Assembly (NCBI RefSeq): GCF_000685355.1 | Contig: NZ_JHET01000004.1 | Location: forward strand, 124,001 to 188,000 | Direction: 5' to 3' | Length of the DNA stretch: 64,000 bases | DNA from: Microbacterium sp. CH12i | GTDB lineage: Bacteria > Actinomycetota > Actinomycetes > Actinomycetales > Microbacteriaceae | Shown here: one piece after another, positions 50,201 through 58,364 of the stretch | Layout: each line of letters begins with the position of its first letter | How positions within the stretch are numbered: position 1 is the stretch's first letter | Program-made: the position numbers and the translations under genes | The notes under the pieces: model-generated | Told to the model about the DNA's origin: nothing | Databases searched by the model: none | What the model saw: only the letters and a program-made list of their open reading frames with translations

Positions 50201-50781
50201 TGATCCATGATCTCGGCGAAGTAGTTGTCTTTACCGAAGAGGTCTTGAAACTCGGCAGCGGCGGCGCGTGCCGCGTCGTACTGCCCCAGACGAAGACGGG
50301 TCTGAATTTCGCCGGACGGGCACCCGGTCGTAGCGATAAGCCCCTTACCGTACGTCTGCAGCAGCTCGCGGTCCATGCGGGGTTTGAAGTACTGGCCCTC
50401 AAGACTCGAGAGCGAGCTGAGCCGGAAGAGGTTGTGCATGCCCTCTGTGCTCTGGCTCCACAGGGTCATGTGCGTGTATGCGCCGGAACCAGAGACGTCG
50501 TCACGCTTCTGTTCAGGTGCGCCCCAGGCGACTCGCGAGCGGTCGCCGCGATGAGTGCCGGGGGTGACGTAGGCCTCGAGACCAATGATCGGCTTGACGC
50601 CGGCCGCATTCGCCGCATTGTAGAACTCGAAGGCCGCGAAGGTGTTGCCGTGATCGGTGACGGCGATCGCAGGCATGCCGTAATCGGCGGCGGCCTGCGT
50701 CATCGAATTGATCTTGGCTGCACCGTCCAGCATCGAGTATTCGCTGTGCACGTGCAGGTGAACGAAGGAGTCGGATGCCAC
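47263..50781 (-). CDS. dnaE: DNA polymerase III subunit alpha
   Basis: 1172-residue replicative polymerase alpha subunit. An N-terminal PHP domain (HLHVHSEYSMLDGA) is followed by the polymerase palm with the PDFDVDFDD catalytic motif, the fingers, thumb and helix-hairpin-helix region, an OB domain (DGDQVTVAGLVTSVQHRV) and the C-terminal tail. The size and motif order fit the main DnaE1 rather than a truncated error-prone DnaE2, though I cannot rule out a paralogue elsewhere. The frame is continuous over 3.5 kb. The GTG at 50781 is seven bases from a TAGACT -10 box and shares the uvrA/uvrB promoter pattern. Confidence 0.96.
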   Translation of the reverse strand: MASDSFVHLHVHSEYSMLDGAAKINSMTQAAADYGMPAIAVTDHGNTFAAFEFYNAANAAGVKPIIGLEAYVTPGTHRGDRSRVAWGAPEQKRDDVSGSGAYTHMTLWSQSTEGMHNLFRLSSLSSLEGQYFKPRMDRELLQTYGKGLIATTGCPSGEIQTRLRLGQYDAARAAAAEFQDLFGKDNYFAEIMDHGLDIERRVITDLLKISKDLSIPLVGTNDSHYTHQHEADAHAALLCVQSGSTMDDPNRFKFDGDGYYIKTAQEMRQLFLDHPEACDNTLLIAERCEVEFNTSANYMPNFPVPEGETEDSWLVKEVEAGLHYRYPAGIPDKVRKQAEYETGIILQMGFPGYFLVVADFINWAKENGIRVGPGRGSGAGSMVAYAMKITDLDPLEHGLIFERFLNPERVSMPDFDVDFDDRRRGEVIDYVTDKYGDERVAQIVTYGTIKSKQALKDAGRVLGFPFSMGERLTKAMPPPVMGKDMPLDGMFDSKHPRYKEASEFRALIETDPEAKTVFDRAIGLEGLKRQWGVHAAGVIMSSEPLIDIIPIMRREQDGQIVTQFDYPSCEALGLIKMDFLGLRNLTIISDALDNIRTNRGEELDLEHLELDDQGAYDLLARGDSLGVFQLDGGPMRSLMRLMKPDSFGDISALIALYRPGPMGANSHTNYALRKNGLQPITPIHPEFTDSLAEILNESYGLIIYQEQVMAIAQKVAGFTLGQADILRRAMGKKKKSELDKQFEGFRAGMHTNGYSDGAVNAIWEILLPFSDYAFNKAHSAAYGLVSYWTAYLKAHFPAEYMAALLTSVGDSKDKMAIYLNECRRMGIKVLPPDVRESINFFAAVGDDIRFGLGAVRNVGSNVVDGIVMARQKDNFDSFHDFLKKVPLHVSNKRTVESLIKAGAFDSMGNTRRALLEIHEDATEAAVDQKRNEAQGAIGFDFDSLYDAVEETAPAKVPDRPEWIKKDKLAFEREMLGLYVSDHPLAGLEVPLAKHASISIQNLLASEDLQDGDQVTVAGLVTSVQHRVAKASGNPYGMITVEDFNGEVTVMFMGKTYTEFQHTLQQDAILAVRGRVSRRDDGLNLHAQSTFTPDIGSFDTAGPLSLVLAEQRATERVMNELAEVLRRHSGETEVTLRVHRGQTAKVFEVPMPVRVSADLFGDLKSLLGPGCLG

Positions 50782-50788
50782 GAGTTCG

Positions 50789-50811
50789 AGTCTACGTCGG
50801 GGCACAGACGC
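50789..50811 (-). promoter_or_regulatory. dnaE promoter, PafBC/RecA-NDp-like
   Basis: Read on the minus strand: GCGTCTGTG (50811-50803), eight bases, TAGACT (50794-50789), seven bases, dnaE GTG. Six of nine bases match TTGTCRGTG with exact spacing, as at uvrA and uvrB. Confidence 0.55.
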
Positions 50812-50828
50812 CGGGGTTTGATATGGGC

Positions 50829-51539
50829 TCACTCCACGATGCGCTGATCGGTGTTCGTGTACGAGATCGAGTCAGCGATAGACCCCACCAACCCGAAAGA
50901 GACGTTCAGGAGACCGGGTTCAATCTCATCGAGAGATGGCGGTGTGTCGAGCCCCAGTGTGAGCGGTGCGCCGCCGAGAGCGGTCGCCGTGGCCGATCCG
51001 AGATACACCGACACGTTTCCTTGGAGTGACATCGTGTCGGCGTTGGTGACGAGGCCCGGGCCATCCGGCGGTCGGACGGAGAGGCTGAAATCGGTGATCG
51101 TGACTGACTCAGCGCTGATCTTCAACGCTCGCACCGTGCTGCCGTCGATCGTGGGGACGCTGACGATACTGATCCCCTTGAGCCCGGTGAACGAAAGTCC
51201 GCCCGCACCCATTGCCGCAGGCGTGCCAGTGAAAATCGGCGCACCATCATCGACAGGGGCGGGAACGGGAGCTTCTGCGGTGGGAGGGACTGTGCTGTCC
51301 GGTGCCACGGGAACGACGGCATCCGGCTCGGTGAGTGTCTCGCCCGGGGCGGAAGGGACCACGGGCGCCGCGGGGGCAGTCGATGACCCCGGTGTCGGCG
51401 CAGGCTTCGGGCACAGAAACGAGAGGAAAGAGTCGCAGAACCCGGTGTACCGCGGTGACGGTGCCGCGTTCACCATGAGGGGCGTTGCAACCACCAGTGC
51501 AACGAGTACCGCGGCGACGCGAAGTCGAGGCGGCCTCAC
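50829..51539 (-). CDS. Secreted protein of a DUF6230/DUF6114 operon
   Basis: 236-residue protein with an N-terminal signal (VAAVLVALVVATPLMVNAA), a Cys pair (FCDSFLSFLC), a Pro/Ala/Val-rich linker of about 75 residues and a C-terminal domain of about 135 residues. That domain (GLSFTGLKGISIVSV, ALKISAESVTITDFSL) looks beta-rich and shares the style of the DUF6230 protein two genes upstream. No named family is claimed. The start overlaps the DUF6114 stop as ATGA, so three genes form one coupled operon under the TetR-linked promoter. Confidence 0.75.
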   Translation of the reverse strand: MRPPRLRVAAVLVALVVATPLMVNAAPSPRYTGFCDSFLSFLCPKPAPTPGSSTAPAAPVVPSAPGETLTEPDAVVPVAPDSTVPPTAEAPVPAPVDDGAPIFTGTPAAMGAGGLSFTGLKGISIVSVPTIDGSTVRALKISAESVTITDFSLSVRPPDGPGLVTNADTMSLQGNVSVYLGSATATALGGAPLTLGLDTPPSLDEIEPGLLNVSFGLVGSIADSISYTNTDQRIVE

Positions 51540-51983
51540 TCGCTATCCCCTGCCGCCAGTGCGGCACGCTGCGCCTTCGAATTTGCGCGGGCTTGCGGAG
51601 TCATCCACGCTGCCACCAGCACACCACCGACACAGCAGAGAACCGTTCCGATCAGGAAGCCGCCGAGGTTGACGCCGACAATGGCATACAGCCCCACGGC
51701 CAGCGCGATAATCCCGTAGAAGACGTGGTGCGCTGGCATCGTGATTGCGAGGATGCCGAGCAAAAGCAGCATCACCGGAATTATCGTCGCCTGCAGACCC
51801 TCGATGCCGAGCTGAACGTGAAGGTGCCCGATATCGAGCTGCCCGGAGAAGAACATCTCGATTCCACTGATCGCGATCAAAATACCCCCCGATGAACGGA
51901 CGCTCGCTGCGCCAGCTCGAGAAACGGCCCCGCACGTTGGTGCGCATGCTCGCTCGCGTATCGACCGACTCGCTCAGAAGCAT
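51536..51983 (-). CDS. DUF6114 membrane protein (frame break in a 6-C run at 51885-51890)
   Basis: About 148-residue membrane protein of the DUF6114 family: SERPFIGG, then ILIAISGIEMFFSGQLDIG and hydrophobic helices (LQATIIPVMLLLLGILAI, YGIIALAVGLYAIVGVNLGGFLIGTVLCCVGGVLVAAW). The first part is in one frame to FIGG and the rest in another. The switch is at six G on the coding strand; removing one G gives IGGIL, the common sequence. It is the only break in the window that looks like an added base. The start at 51983 overlaps the upstream gene's stop by ten bases. Confidence 0.8.
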
Positions 51984-52570
51984 CCCTGCGATCCGTCCGT
52001 CAGCTGCAGGTTCATGCCCGTCAGCGTGAACACCGCGGCCTGAGTACTCCAGGCGGTCTGCTGGAGGTTGGCGATGGTCACGGTGTCGGCGTCCTGCGCG
52101 AAGTCGCCGGGTGTGCCCTTGGCGTCGGTGTTCACCGTCGAGGCGTCAACCCCGATGCGAATGTTCCCGAACGATGCATCGCCCTTGAGTCCCGTCATCC
52201 CGATCTGGAGGTCGGTTGCGGACGCTGGGTTCCCGTCACCGCCTGCGGTGATCAGTACGCCTACCGTGCCGAGGGGCGTCTCGGTGATGACCGACTGGCA
52301 GAGATCGCTCAGTGTCGCGCTCTTGATGTTCGCGATCGCCACAGCGTGCTCCCCGCCCTCGGTGTCGGTGGCCACACCGGCGTACTGCGAGAAGCCAGTG
52401 CCGTCGAGCTGCGTGGCCCCGATCTGAAACTGGCTGCCCGAGACAGCGAAAGAGACAGGGACTGCTCCTTGTGCGATTCCGCCGAGCAGAACTGCCGCGA
52501 CGATTCCCACGGGTACCGCCGCGAGTGTGACGCGGCCAGCGTGCGAGCGAGTGAGAGACGGAAACTTCAT
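51974..52570 (-). CDS. DUF6230 secreted protein
   Basis: 198-residue exported protein of the DUF6230 family: a signal or anchor helix (VTLAAVPVGIVAAVLLGGIAQGA) followed by a beta-rich domain (AVSGSQFQIGATQLDGTGFSQYAG, ADTVTIANLQQTAWSTQAAVFTLTGMNLQL). Some relatives were once labelled cholesterol esterases, without support that I can see here. AGGAGG precedes the ATG. It is the first gene of the DUF6230-DUF6114-secreted protein operon, and its promoter carries a 17-base palindrome next to a divergent TetR gene. Confidence 0.85.
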   Translation of the reverse strand: MKFPSLTRSHAGRVTLAAVPVGIVAAVLLGGIAQGAVPVSFAVSGSQFQIGATQLDGTGFSQYAGVATDTEGGEHAVAIANIKSATLSDLCQSVITETPLGTVGVLITAGGDGNPASATDLQIGMTGLKGDASFGNIRIGVDASTVNTDAKGTPGDFAQDADTVTIANLQQTAWSTQAAVFTLTGMNLQLTDGSQGCF

Positions 52571-52615
52571 CGATCCTCCTGGTATCGGGCCGTCTTCTTC
52601 GACGGCACTTGATCG

Positions 52616-52644
52616 AGCATAATCGTAATTGACTCAGAGTCAAT
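52616..52644 (-). promoter_or_regulatory. DUF6230 operon promoter with TetR-type palindrome
   Basis: ATTGACTCAGAGTCAAT (52628-52644) is a perfect 17-base palindrome with a central A. Read on the minus strand it contains the -35 box TTGACT (52643-52638), 16 bases before TATGCT (52621-52616), a good -10 box. A repressor on the palindrome would block the -35 box. The divergent TetR gene starts 40 bases away. Confidence 0.75.
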
Positions 52645-52671
52645 ACTGCATCGCCCCGCGCGGGTGGCCGA

Positions 52672-52677
52672 TAGGCT
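52672..52677 (+). promoter_or_regulatory. -10 box of leaderless tetR-like gene
   Basis: TAGGCT, six bases before the ATG at 52684. No ribosome-binding site is present. Confidence 0.5.
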
Positions 52678-52683
52678 GGCGGC

Positions 52684-53282
52684 ATGTCCGCTGAGCGCCG
52701 CAATCGCCTGACGCCTGATGAGCGTCGCACGCAGCTGCTCATTCTCGGGGTGAGCTTTCTCGCAGACCACCCTCTTGGCGACCTCACGATCGACGAGCTG
52801 GCCCGCCGGGCCGGGATTTCGCGGGCGCTCGTGTTCCACTACTTCGAATCCAAACAGGGCATGCACCGCGCCATCGTCACGACGGCCAGGGACTCCCTCA
52901 TCCAGGCCACCGAGCCCCGGCTCGATCTGCCCCCTCGCGAGCGCATCGACGACACGCTGCTACGATTCGCCGCATTCGTTCGCGAACACCGCGGCACTTT
53001 CTCCTCCCTCGTGCGCGGCGTCGCGAGTGGCGATCCGACTGTTCGGGGTGTCGTCGATGAAGCACGGGAACTCACGCCGCGCATCTTCGCGACGCGTTCG
53101 CCGAGCTCGGGGTGCCCGTTACGCGTGCTCTGACCATCAGTCTTCGCGGATGGGTCGCCCTCGCAGAAGAAGTTCTCGTTACCGTCGCCCCCGACGACCG
53201 GACGGACGACGCTGATCTCGTCGCTTTTCTGCTGCGCACCCTCGACGGTGCCGTCGCTGCGGCCCGCGACAGCGCTCTCTGA
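52684..53282 (+). CDS. TetR-family regulator (one-base frame break near 53091)
   Basis: About 199 residues when repaired. The N-terminal helix-turn-helix has LADHPLGDLTIDELARRAGISRALVFHYFESK, the TetR recognition pattern, and the C-terminal ligand domain follows. The first part reads to ELTPRIFA and then stops early; restoring one G (GCGACG to GCGGACG) gives FADAFAELGVPVTRAL and runs to the stop at 53282. It is divergent from the DUF6230 operon, whose promoter contains a perfect 17-base palindrome, so it is the likely repressor of that operon. The ligand is unknown. Confidence 0.85.
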
Positions 53283-53332
53283 GCCCTTGCTCCCTTGAGC
53301 CCTTGAGGTGTCTCAGTCGCCGCGCAGCAGCT

Positions 53333-54232
53333 CTACGCGTGCGCAAGGTCACCAGGATACGGTGACTCGAACTCGGCCCACTCCCCTGTTGCCGGGTGTG
53401 TGAAGGCGAGCTTGTGCGCGTGCAGCCACTGGCGGGTGAGGCCGAGTTTGGCGGCGATCGTCGGGTCCGCGCCGTAGAGCGGATCACCAACGCACGGATG
53501 CCGGTGAGCGGCCATGTGCACGCGAATCTGGTGCGTGCGGCCGGTCTCGAGGTGAATCTCCAGCAACGAAGCCCCAGGGAAGGCCTCAAGCGTCTCGTAG
53601 TGGGTGACAGAGTCCTTGCCTGTCGGCGTGACGGCGAACTTCCACGAATGATTTGGGTGGCGCCCGATAGGCCCCTCGATCGTGCCCGCGAGCGGATCAG
53701 GATGCCCCTGCACCACCGCGTGGTAGATCTTCTCGACCGTGCGCTCCTTGAAAGCACGTTTGAGAACGGTATACGCAGACTCGGTCTTCGCGACCACCAT
53801 CAGCCCGCTCGTGCCGACGTCCAGTCGGTGCACGATGCCCGCACGCTCTGCGGCGCCGCTTGTGGCGATGCGGAACCCCGCGCCGGCGAGAGCGCCGAGC
53901 ACAGTCGGTCCTTCCCAGCCCTGCGAGGGGTGAGCAGCGACGCCAGACGGCTTATCCACAACCACGATGTCATCGTCATCGTGGATGATTCCGAGCTCCG
54001 GAACAACCATGGGAACAATCTTGGGTTCTTCTTTGGGACGCCATTCGACACTGAGCCAGCCTCCGGCACGCAGTCGGTCTGACTTTCCCAGCGTCATGCC
54101 ATCGACGCTCACGCCGCCGGCTTCGGCGACCTCTGCCGCAAAGGTGCGGGAGAACCCGAGCATCTTCGCCAGAGCGGCGTCGACGCGCGAGCCCTCGAGC
54201 CCGTCAGGGACGGGTAGCGATCGCGACTCCAT
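53333..54232 (-). CDS. rluD: RluA/RluD-family pseudouridine synthase
   Basis: 299-residue RNA pseudouridine synthase. An S4 RNA-binding domain at the N-terminus ([16 protein letters not shown]) is followed by the catalytic domain with [11 protein letters not shown], where the Asp is the nucleophile, and the [11 protein letters not shown] motif. The target is probably 23S rRNA, by family; the exact site is not readable from sequence. It starts two bases after the lspA stop, the usual lspA-rluD pairing at the end of the division cluster. Confidence 0.92.
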   Translation of the reverse strand: MESRSLPVPDGLEGSRVDAALAKMLGFSRTFAAEVAEAGGVSVDGMTLGKSDRLRAGGWLSVEWRPKEEPKIVPMVVPELGIIHDDDDIVVVDKPSGVAAHPSQGWEGPTVLGALAGAGFRIATSGAAERAGIVHRLDVGTSGLMVVAKTESAYTVLKRAFKERTVEKIYHAVVQGHPDPLAGTIEGPIGRHPNHSWKFAVTPTGKDSVTHYETLEAFPGASLLEIHLETGRTHQIRVHMAAHRHPCVGDPLYGADPTIAAKLGLTRQWLHAHKLAFTHPATGEWAEFESPYPGDLAHA

Positions 54233-54234
54233 TC

Positions 54235-54801
54235 TCAGGCGTCCTTTTTCGACTCTGCAACGTTCGACTCCACAGCAACGGCGACGTCGTCCTTCTCACG
54301 CGTCCCGTCGAAGCGAAGCCCGAGTACGACCAGCAAAGCGACCGCGATCATGCCGCAGACGATGAACATGTCGGCGACGTTGAAGATTGCTGGCATCATC
54401 CACGGCATGGAGATCATGTCGACGACGTGTCCGACTCCGAAGCCCGGTTCGCGCAACAGTCGGTCGGTCAGGTTGCCGAGCACTCCGCCCAACAAGCATC
54501 CGAGCACCACTGCCCACAGTCGTGAACGCAGACCGAAGGCTTTCCAGATGATGATGATCGCGACGACAGCGAGAGCAATCGAGAAGATCCACGTGACCTC
54601 GCTACCGAGCGAGAACGCGGCACCGGGGTTTCGTACGTAGTACAGCTGAAGGAACTCACCGAGAACGGGGACAGGCTCGTGCAGCGGCAGGTTTTCGACG
54701 GTGAGGTACTTCACAAACTGATCGGCGGCCAGCACCACAGCCGCGAGAATCGCGACGATGATGCCGGCCGCCGACCGACGAAGGGGACGACGTCCTGGCA
54801 A
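54235..54801 (-). CDS. lspA: Lipoprotein signal peptidase
   Basis: 188-residue signal peptidase II, the aspartyl protease that cuts lipoprotein precursors before the lipidated cysteine. Four hydrophobic helices are seen, with [14 protein letters not shown], the catalytic Asp in GNLTDRLL and the second in FNVADMFI. The tail beyond the last helix is longer and more charged than usual (about 30 residues). The start is TTG at 54801, nine bases after the divIVA stop. Its substrates in the window include the ssuA lipoprotein and the lipoprotein at 27881. Confidence 0.94.
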   Translation of the reverse strand: MPGRRPLRRSAAGIIVAILAAVVLAADQFVKYLTVENLPLHEPVPVLGEFLQLYYVRNPGAAFSLGSEVTWIFSIALAVVAIIIIWKAFGLRSRLWAVVLGCLLGGVLGNLTDRLLREPGFGVGHVVDMISMPWMMPAIFNVADMFIVCGMIAVALLVVLGLRFDGTREKDDVAVAVESNVAESKKDA

Positions 54802-54810
54802 AAGGACGAC

Positions 54811-55431
54811 CTACAGACCGATTGCAGAGACCGGCGTCGAGTCCGTTGACGTCGACTTCTCGTCGAGGTCGCGCAGCTGACCCTCGATGTAACCGCGCAG
54901 CTGCGAGCGGTAGTCACGCTCGAAGTTGCGGAGCTCGGTGATGCGGGCTTCCAATGTGTTGCGCTCGCGCTCAAGGCGGGCCGACTCTTCGCGCTCCTTG
55001 GCCTGAGCCTCAGTGCGAATGCGGTCAACCTCGGTCTGTGCCTCGGAGATGAGCTGGTTCTTCTTGCTCTCACCCTCGGCGACATGCTCGTCGTGCAGAC
55101 GCTGAGCGAGCTCGATAATGCCAGCAGTGGCAGTCGTCGAACCCGTGCCTGCGGCTGCGGGCGCCGGCTCGACAGCGACAGGAGCGGGCTGTGCGGCGAC
55201 GGGTGCGGGCACCTCGTCGACAACCTTGGGTGCTTCTTCGGCTGCGGCCGGGGTCTCACCGGACTCGTAGGCGGCGAGCTTCGTCTTCAGCTCAGCGTTC
55301 TCTTCGAGGGCTTTACGCCACTCGACGACGATCTCGTCGAGGAAGTCATCAACCTCGTCCGGGTCGAAGCCGTCCTTGAAACGGACGTGCTGGAACTGCT
55401 TGGTGACGACGTCATCCGGGGTCAGTGCCAT
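54811..55431 (-). CDS. divIVA: DivIVA/Wag31 polar growth protein
   Basis: 206-residue coiled-coil protein that marks curved membrane and directs polar cell-wall growth in actinobacteria. The N-terminal DivIVA lipid-binding domain is MALTPDDVVTKQF, then RFKDGFDPDEVDDFLDEI. A Pro/Ala-rich linker and a long coiled coil with ELRNFERDYRSQLRGYIEGQL follow. The ATG at 55431 with AGAGGAG upstream starts the conserved domain; a longer in-frame start is not supported. Confidence 0.95.
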   Translation of the reverse strand: MALTPDDVVTKQFQHVRFKDGFDPDEVDDFLDEIVVEWRKALEENAELKTKLAAYESGETPAAAEEAPKVVDEVPAPVAAQPAPVAVEPAPAAAGTGSTTATAGIIELAQRLHDEHVAEGESKKNQLISEAQTEVDRIRTEAQAKEREESARLERERNTLEARITELRNFERDYRSQLRGYIEGQLRDLDEKSTSTDSTPVSAIGL

Positions 55432-55547
55432 TATCTCGGCTCCTCTTTCGATGAGTTCTGTTGCCAGTGACTGAAGTATGGCTCGGTATTTATCCGGCGC
55501 GTACCCGGGGCGCGCACCTCCGAGCAATCATAGTCCCCGAGTGGGGA

Positions 55548-55847
55548 TCAGATGAAAGCGCGCACGATTGACATCAGGATCAGCACACCCAGCATCGTGA
55601 ATGTGAATCCGAAGTCTAGTGAGAGCGTGCCGACGCGCAGCGGAGGTATGAAACGCCGGAAGAACCGAATCGGAGGGTCGGTGACGGAGTACACGAACTC
55701 TGCCGCGACGAGGCCGCCGCCTTTCGGGCGCCACTCACGATTGAACAACGGGATGTAGTCCAAGATGAGGCGCGCGAACAGCACAAAGATGTAGATCAGC
55801 AGGATCAGATGAATGATCGATGCGATCGCTGAGACCAGCGTTGCCAC
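55548..55847 (-). CDS. YggT-family membrane protein
   Basis: 99-residue two-helix YggT protein of the division cluster. The sequence IIHLILLIYIFVLFARLILDYIPLF, then the VTDPPIRFFRRFIPPLRVGTLSLD signature and a C-terminal hydrophobic helix is typical. Its function is unclear in most bacteria; genetic links to osmotic tolerance and envelope assembly have been reported for relatives. It lies between sepF, three bases upstream, and divIVA. Confidence 0.9.
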   Translation of the reverse strand: MATLVSAIASIIHLILLIYIFVLFARLILDYIPLFNREWRPKGGGLVAAEFVYSVTDPPIRFFRRFIPPLRVGTLSLDFGFTFTMLGVLILMSIVRAFI

Positions 55848-55850
55848 GGC

Positions 55851-56333
55851 TTAGGACTGGTCGAAGCCCGAAGTCTCAGGGTCTGCAGACGCGATACCTC
55901 CGTGGCCCGATACCGCAATGTTCTCCGGCGAGAGCAGGAACACCTTGCTGGTGACGCGCTCGATACGACCGTAGAGACCGAGAGAAAGACCGCTCGCAAA
56001 GTCGATGAGGCGTCGCGCGTCGGCGTCGCTCATCTGCGACAGGTTGATAATCACCGGAACGCCCTCGCGGAAGCTCTCTGCGATCAGCTGCGCGTCACGG
56101 TACTGCTTGGGGTGCACCGTCAGGATCTCGTTGACCACACCGGCGGCAGGCTGGCGCACTGCGACAGGGCGTCGAAGCGGCGTCACCGGTGCAGGAGCGG
56201 CATCTTCGTGGTCACGATCGCGGTCGCGTTCACGATGTGCGCGAGCAGGCGCCGGGGCGAGCTGCTCTTCGTAGGCCTCTTCCTCATCGGCGAGGCCCAG
56301 GTACACCATGGTCTTCTTGAGCGGGTTTCCCAT
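55851..56333 (-). CDS. sepF: SepF, FtsZ membrane anchor
   Basis: 160-residue SepF. An N-terminal amphipathic membrane helix ([18 protein letters not shown]) is followed by a charged, variable linker and the globular domain ([24 protein letters not shown]) that binds the FtsZ tail. SepF substitutes for FtsA/ZipA in actinobacteria. The ATG at 56333 has GGAGG five bases upstream and begins the conserved helix; an upstream in-frame ATG is not needed. Confidence 0.93.
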   Translation of the reverse strand: MGNPLKKTMVYLGLADEEEAYEEQLAPAPARAHRERDRDRDHEDAAPAPVTPLRRPVAVRQPAAGVVNEILTVHPKQYRDAQLIAESFREGVPVIINLSQMSDADARRLIDFASGLSLGLYGRIERVTSKVFLLSPENIAVSGHGGIASADPETSGFDQS

Positions 56334-56373
56334 CGTGTCCTCCGTGTTTGACATGGGCTGATCTGTTTCGAGG

Positions 56374-57054
56374 TTAACCCCGGTCAGGCCGGGGTCCGGT
56401 GATTGCCGAGCCGATCCGCAGGTGTGTCGCGCCTGCAGCGATCGCCTCGACGAAGTCGCCGGTCATGCCGGCGGAGATCCAGGTGGCGTTTGGTGCGATC
56501 GTGCGCACGCGGTCGGCGATGCCACGCAGCCGTGCGAATGCCGTTGCCGGCGTCTCATCGAGTGGAGCCACACCCATCACACCGCACAGGCGCAGCGAGG
56601 GCAGCGTCAGGATGTGTTCGGCGAGGGTCTCTGCCTCGTCTGGCGCCACGCCGCCGCGACCTGCTTCATCGGTGAGGTTGACCTGCACGAGAACATCAAG
56701 CACATCGTCCCCCTCACCAGCGCGGTGCAAGGAATCGGCCAGCTTGATGCGGTCGACGGAGTGCACGACATCCGCGCTGCGTCGAATCGCTGCGGCCTTG
56801 TTCGTCTGAGCCTGGCCGATGAAGTGCCAGCGCAGACCGTCTAGCTGTAGCTCGTCGACTTTGCCCGACAGCTCCTGCTGTCGGTTTTCACCGACGTCAC
56901 GCACGCCGAGCGCGTGCAACTCGCGCACGAGGGATGCCGGGTGGAACTTCGTCACCACGATGCGGCTGATCTCCGCGGCATCCCGTCCTGCCGTGCGCGC
57001 GGCGTCCGCGATCTGTTGATCGATCGCCGACAGCCGCGCTGCGAGGTCAGTCAA
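56374..57054 (-). CDS. YggS-family PLP homeostasis protein
   Basis: 226-residue PLP-binding TIM-barrel of the YggS/PLPBP family. The PLP lysine lies in IVVTKFHP, followed by [20 protein letters not shown] and the [23 protein letters not shown] phosphate site. It buffers free PLP in other bacteria and has no known catalytic activity. The start is TTG at 57054, five bases after AGGAG and seven after the ftsZ stop. Its place in the division cluster is conserved. Confidence 0.92.
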   Translation of the reverse strand: MTDLAARLSAIDQQIADAARTAGRDAAEISRIVVTKFHPASLVRELHALGVRDVGENRQQELSGKVDELQLDGLRWHFIGQAQTNKAAAIRRSADVVHSVDRIKLADSLHRAGEGDDVLDVLVQVNLTDEAGRGGVAPDEAETLAEHILTLPSLRLCGVMGVAPLDETPATAFARLRGIADRVRTIAPNATWISAGMTGDFVEAIAAGATHLRIGSAITGPRPDRG

Positions 57055-57061
57055 AGCGCTC

Positions 57062-58199
57062 CTACTTCAGGAACTCGGGAATGTCGATGTCATCATCGAC
57101 GAACGCGGGCTCCAGGCTCGTCGCGATACGCGGCGCGGGCTGGTTGTCCCGCTGCGGGGCTGCAGCGGGGGCCGGCTCATCCGAGAGAGTCACCTCCGGC
57201 AGCGTGCTCGCATCGGGGCGAGAGACCACCATCGGGTCGAGGCGCAGTGCCGGCTCTCCGCCATCGAAGCCTGCCGCGATAACCGTGACGCGCACCTCGT
57301 CGCCGAGAGTGTCGTCGATGACGGTTCCGAAGATGATGTTCGCCTCGGGGTGCGCTGCTTCCTTGACGAGGTCGGCCGCGTCGTGGATTTCGAAGATTCC
57401 GAGGTTCGAACCACCCTGGATCGACAGCAGCACTCCGTGTGCGCCTTCGATGGATGCCTCAAGCAACGGCGATTCGACGGCAAGCTCGGCGGCCTTGATC
57501 GCGCGGTCGGCGCCGCGGGCGGAACCGATGCCCATGAGCGCAGAGCCCGCACCCTGCATGACCGACTTGACGTCGGCGAAGTCGAGGTTGATGAGTCCCG
57601 GTGTCGTGATGAGGTCAGTGATGCCCTGCACACCGGCAAGGAGCACCTGGTCCGCGGTCGCGAACGCCTCGATCATCGAGATGCCACGGTCGCTGATTTC
57701 CAGCAGGCGGTCGTTCGGCACCACGATAAGAGTGTCGACTTCTTCCTTGAGCTGGGCGACCCCGGCCTCGGCCTGGCTCTGACGACGACGGCCTTCGAAC
57801 GAGAACGGCTTCGTGACGACACCGATGGTGAGCGCGCCGATCGACTTTGCGATACGTGCGACGACGGGGGCGCCACCCGTACCTGTTCCGCCACCTTCAC
57901 CTGCGGTGACGAAGACCATGTCTGCGCCAGCAAGTGCCTGCTCGATCTCTTCGGCGTGGTCTTCCGCGGCGCGGCGGCCGACCTCGGGGTCGCACCTGCG
58001 CCGAGTCCGCGAGTGAGCTCGCGGCCCACGTCGAGCTTGCGTCGGCGTCGCTCATGAGCAGCGCCTGCGCGTCGGTGTTGACAGCGATGAACTCGACGCC
58101 ACGCAGGCCGAGATCGATCATGCGGTTGACGGCGTTGACGCCGCCACCGCCGACGCCGACGACCTTGATCACGGCGAGGTAGTTCTGGTTCTGGCTCAT
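57062..58199 (-). CDS. ftsZ: Cell division GTPase FtsZ (two frame breaks near 58039 and 57990)
   Basis: FtsZ, the tubulin-like GTPase forming the division ring, about 379 residues when repaired. The N-terminal [16 protein letters not shown] reads from 58199 to about residue 54, then the frame is lost. One base restored near 58039 (GCAAGC to GCCAAGC) gives [17 protein letters not shown] second near 57990 (GCGACC to GCGGACC) gives [10 protein letters not shown] and joins the long C-terminal frame with the [12 protein letters not shown] tubulin signature. The tail [10 protein letters not shown] is the SepF-binding peptide. GGAGG precedes the ATG. An essential gene cannot carry this, so it is a sequence error. 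Confidence 0.94.
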
Positions 58200-58364
58200 G
58201 GCCGGCCTCCGATGTATCGAGCCTGGAAAGAATGTGAACCTTAAACCTCAACTAGAGGTGTAAAGTGTTTCCCGGTATTGCGTTCTCTTGTTCGAAGGTA
58301 TGCGGCTTATTCGCGCGCACGCGCAACGACACGGGCGTGTCGCCGGTTTCGCTGCAGAACGGGG

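Noticed and set aside
48532..50847. 771-codon open frame antisense to dnaE, and similar long frames antisense to gap, rpsA and ctaD
   Set aside because: They are mirror frames produced by high G+C in conserved genes. The sense frames encode recognised proteins, and the antisense products have no family features or ribosome-binding sites.
58326..58343. Terminator between ftsQ and ftsZ (CGACAC-GGGC-GTGTCG hairpin)
   Set aside because: The stem is six bases long and no T-run follows on the minus strand. It may be a leader structure but does not support a terminator call.
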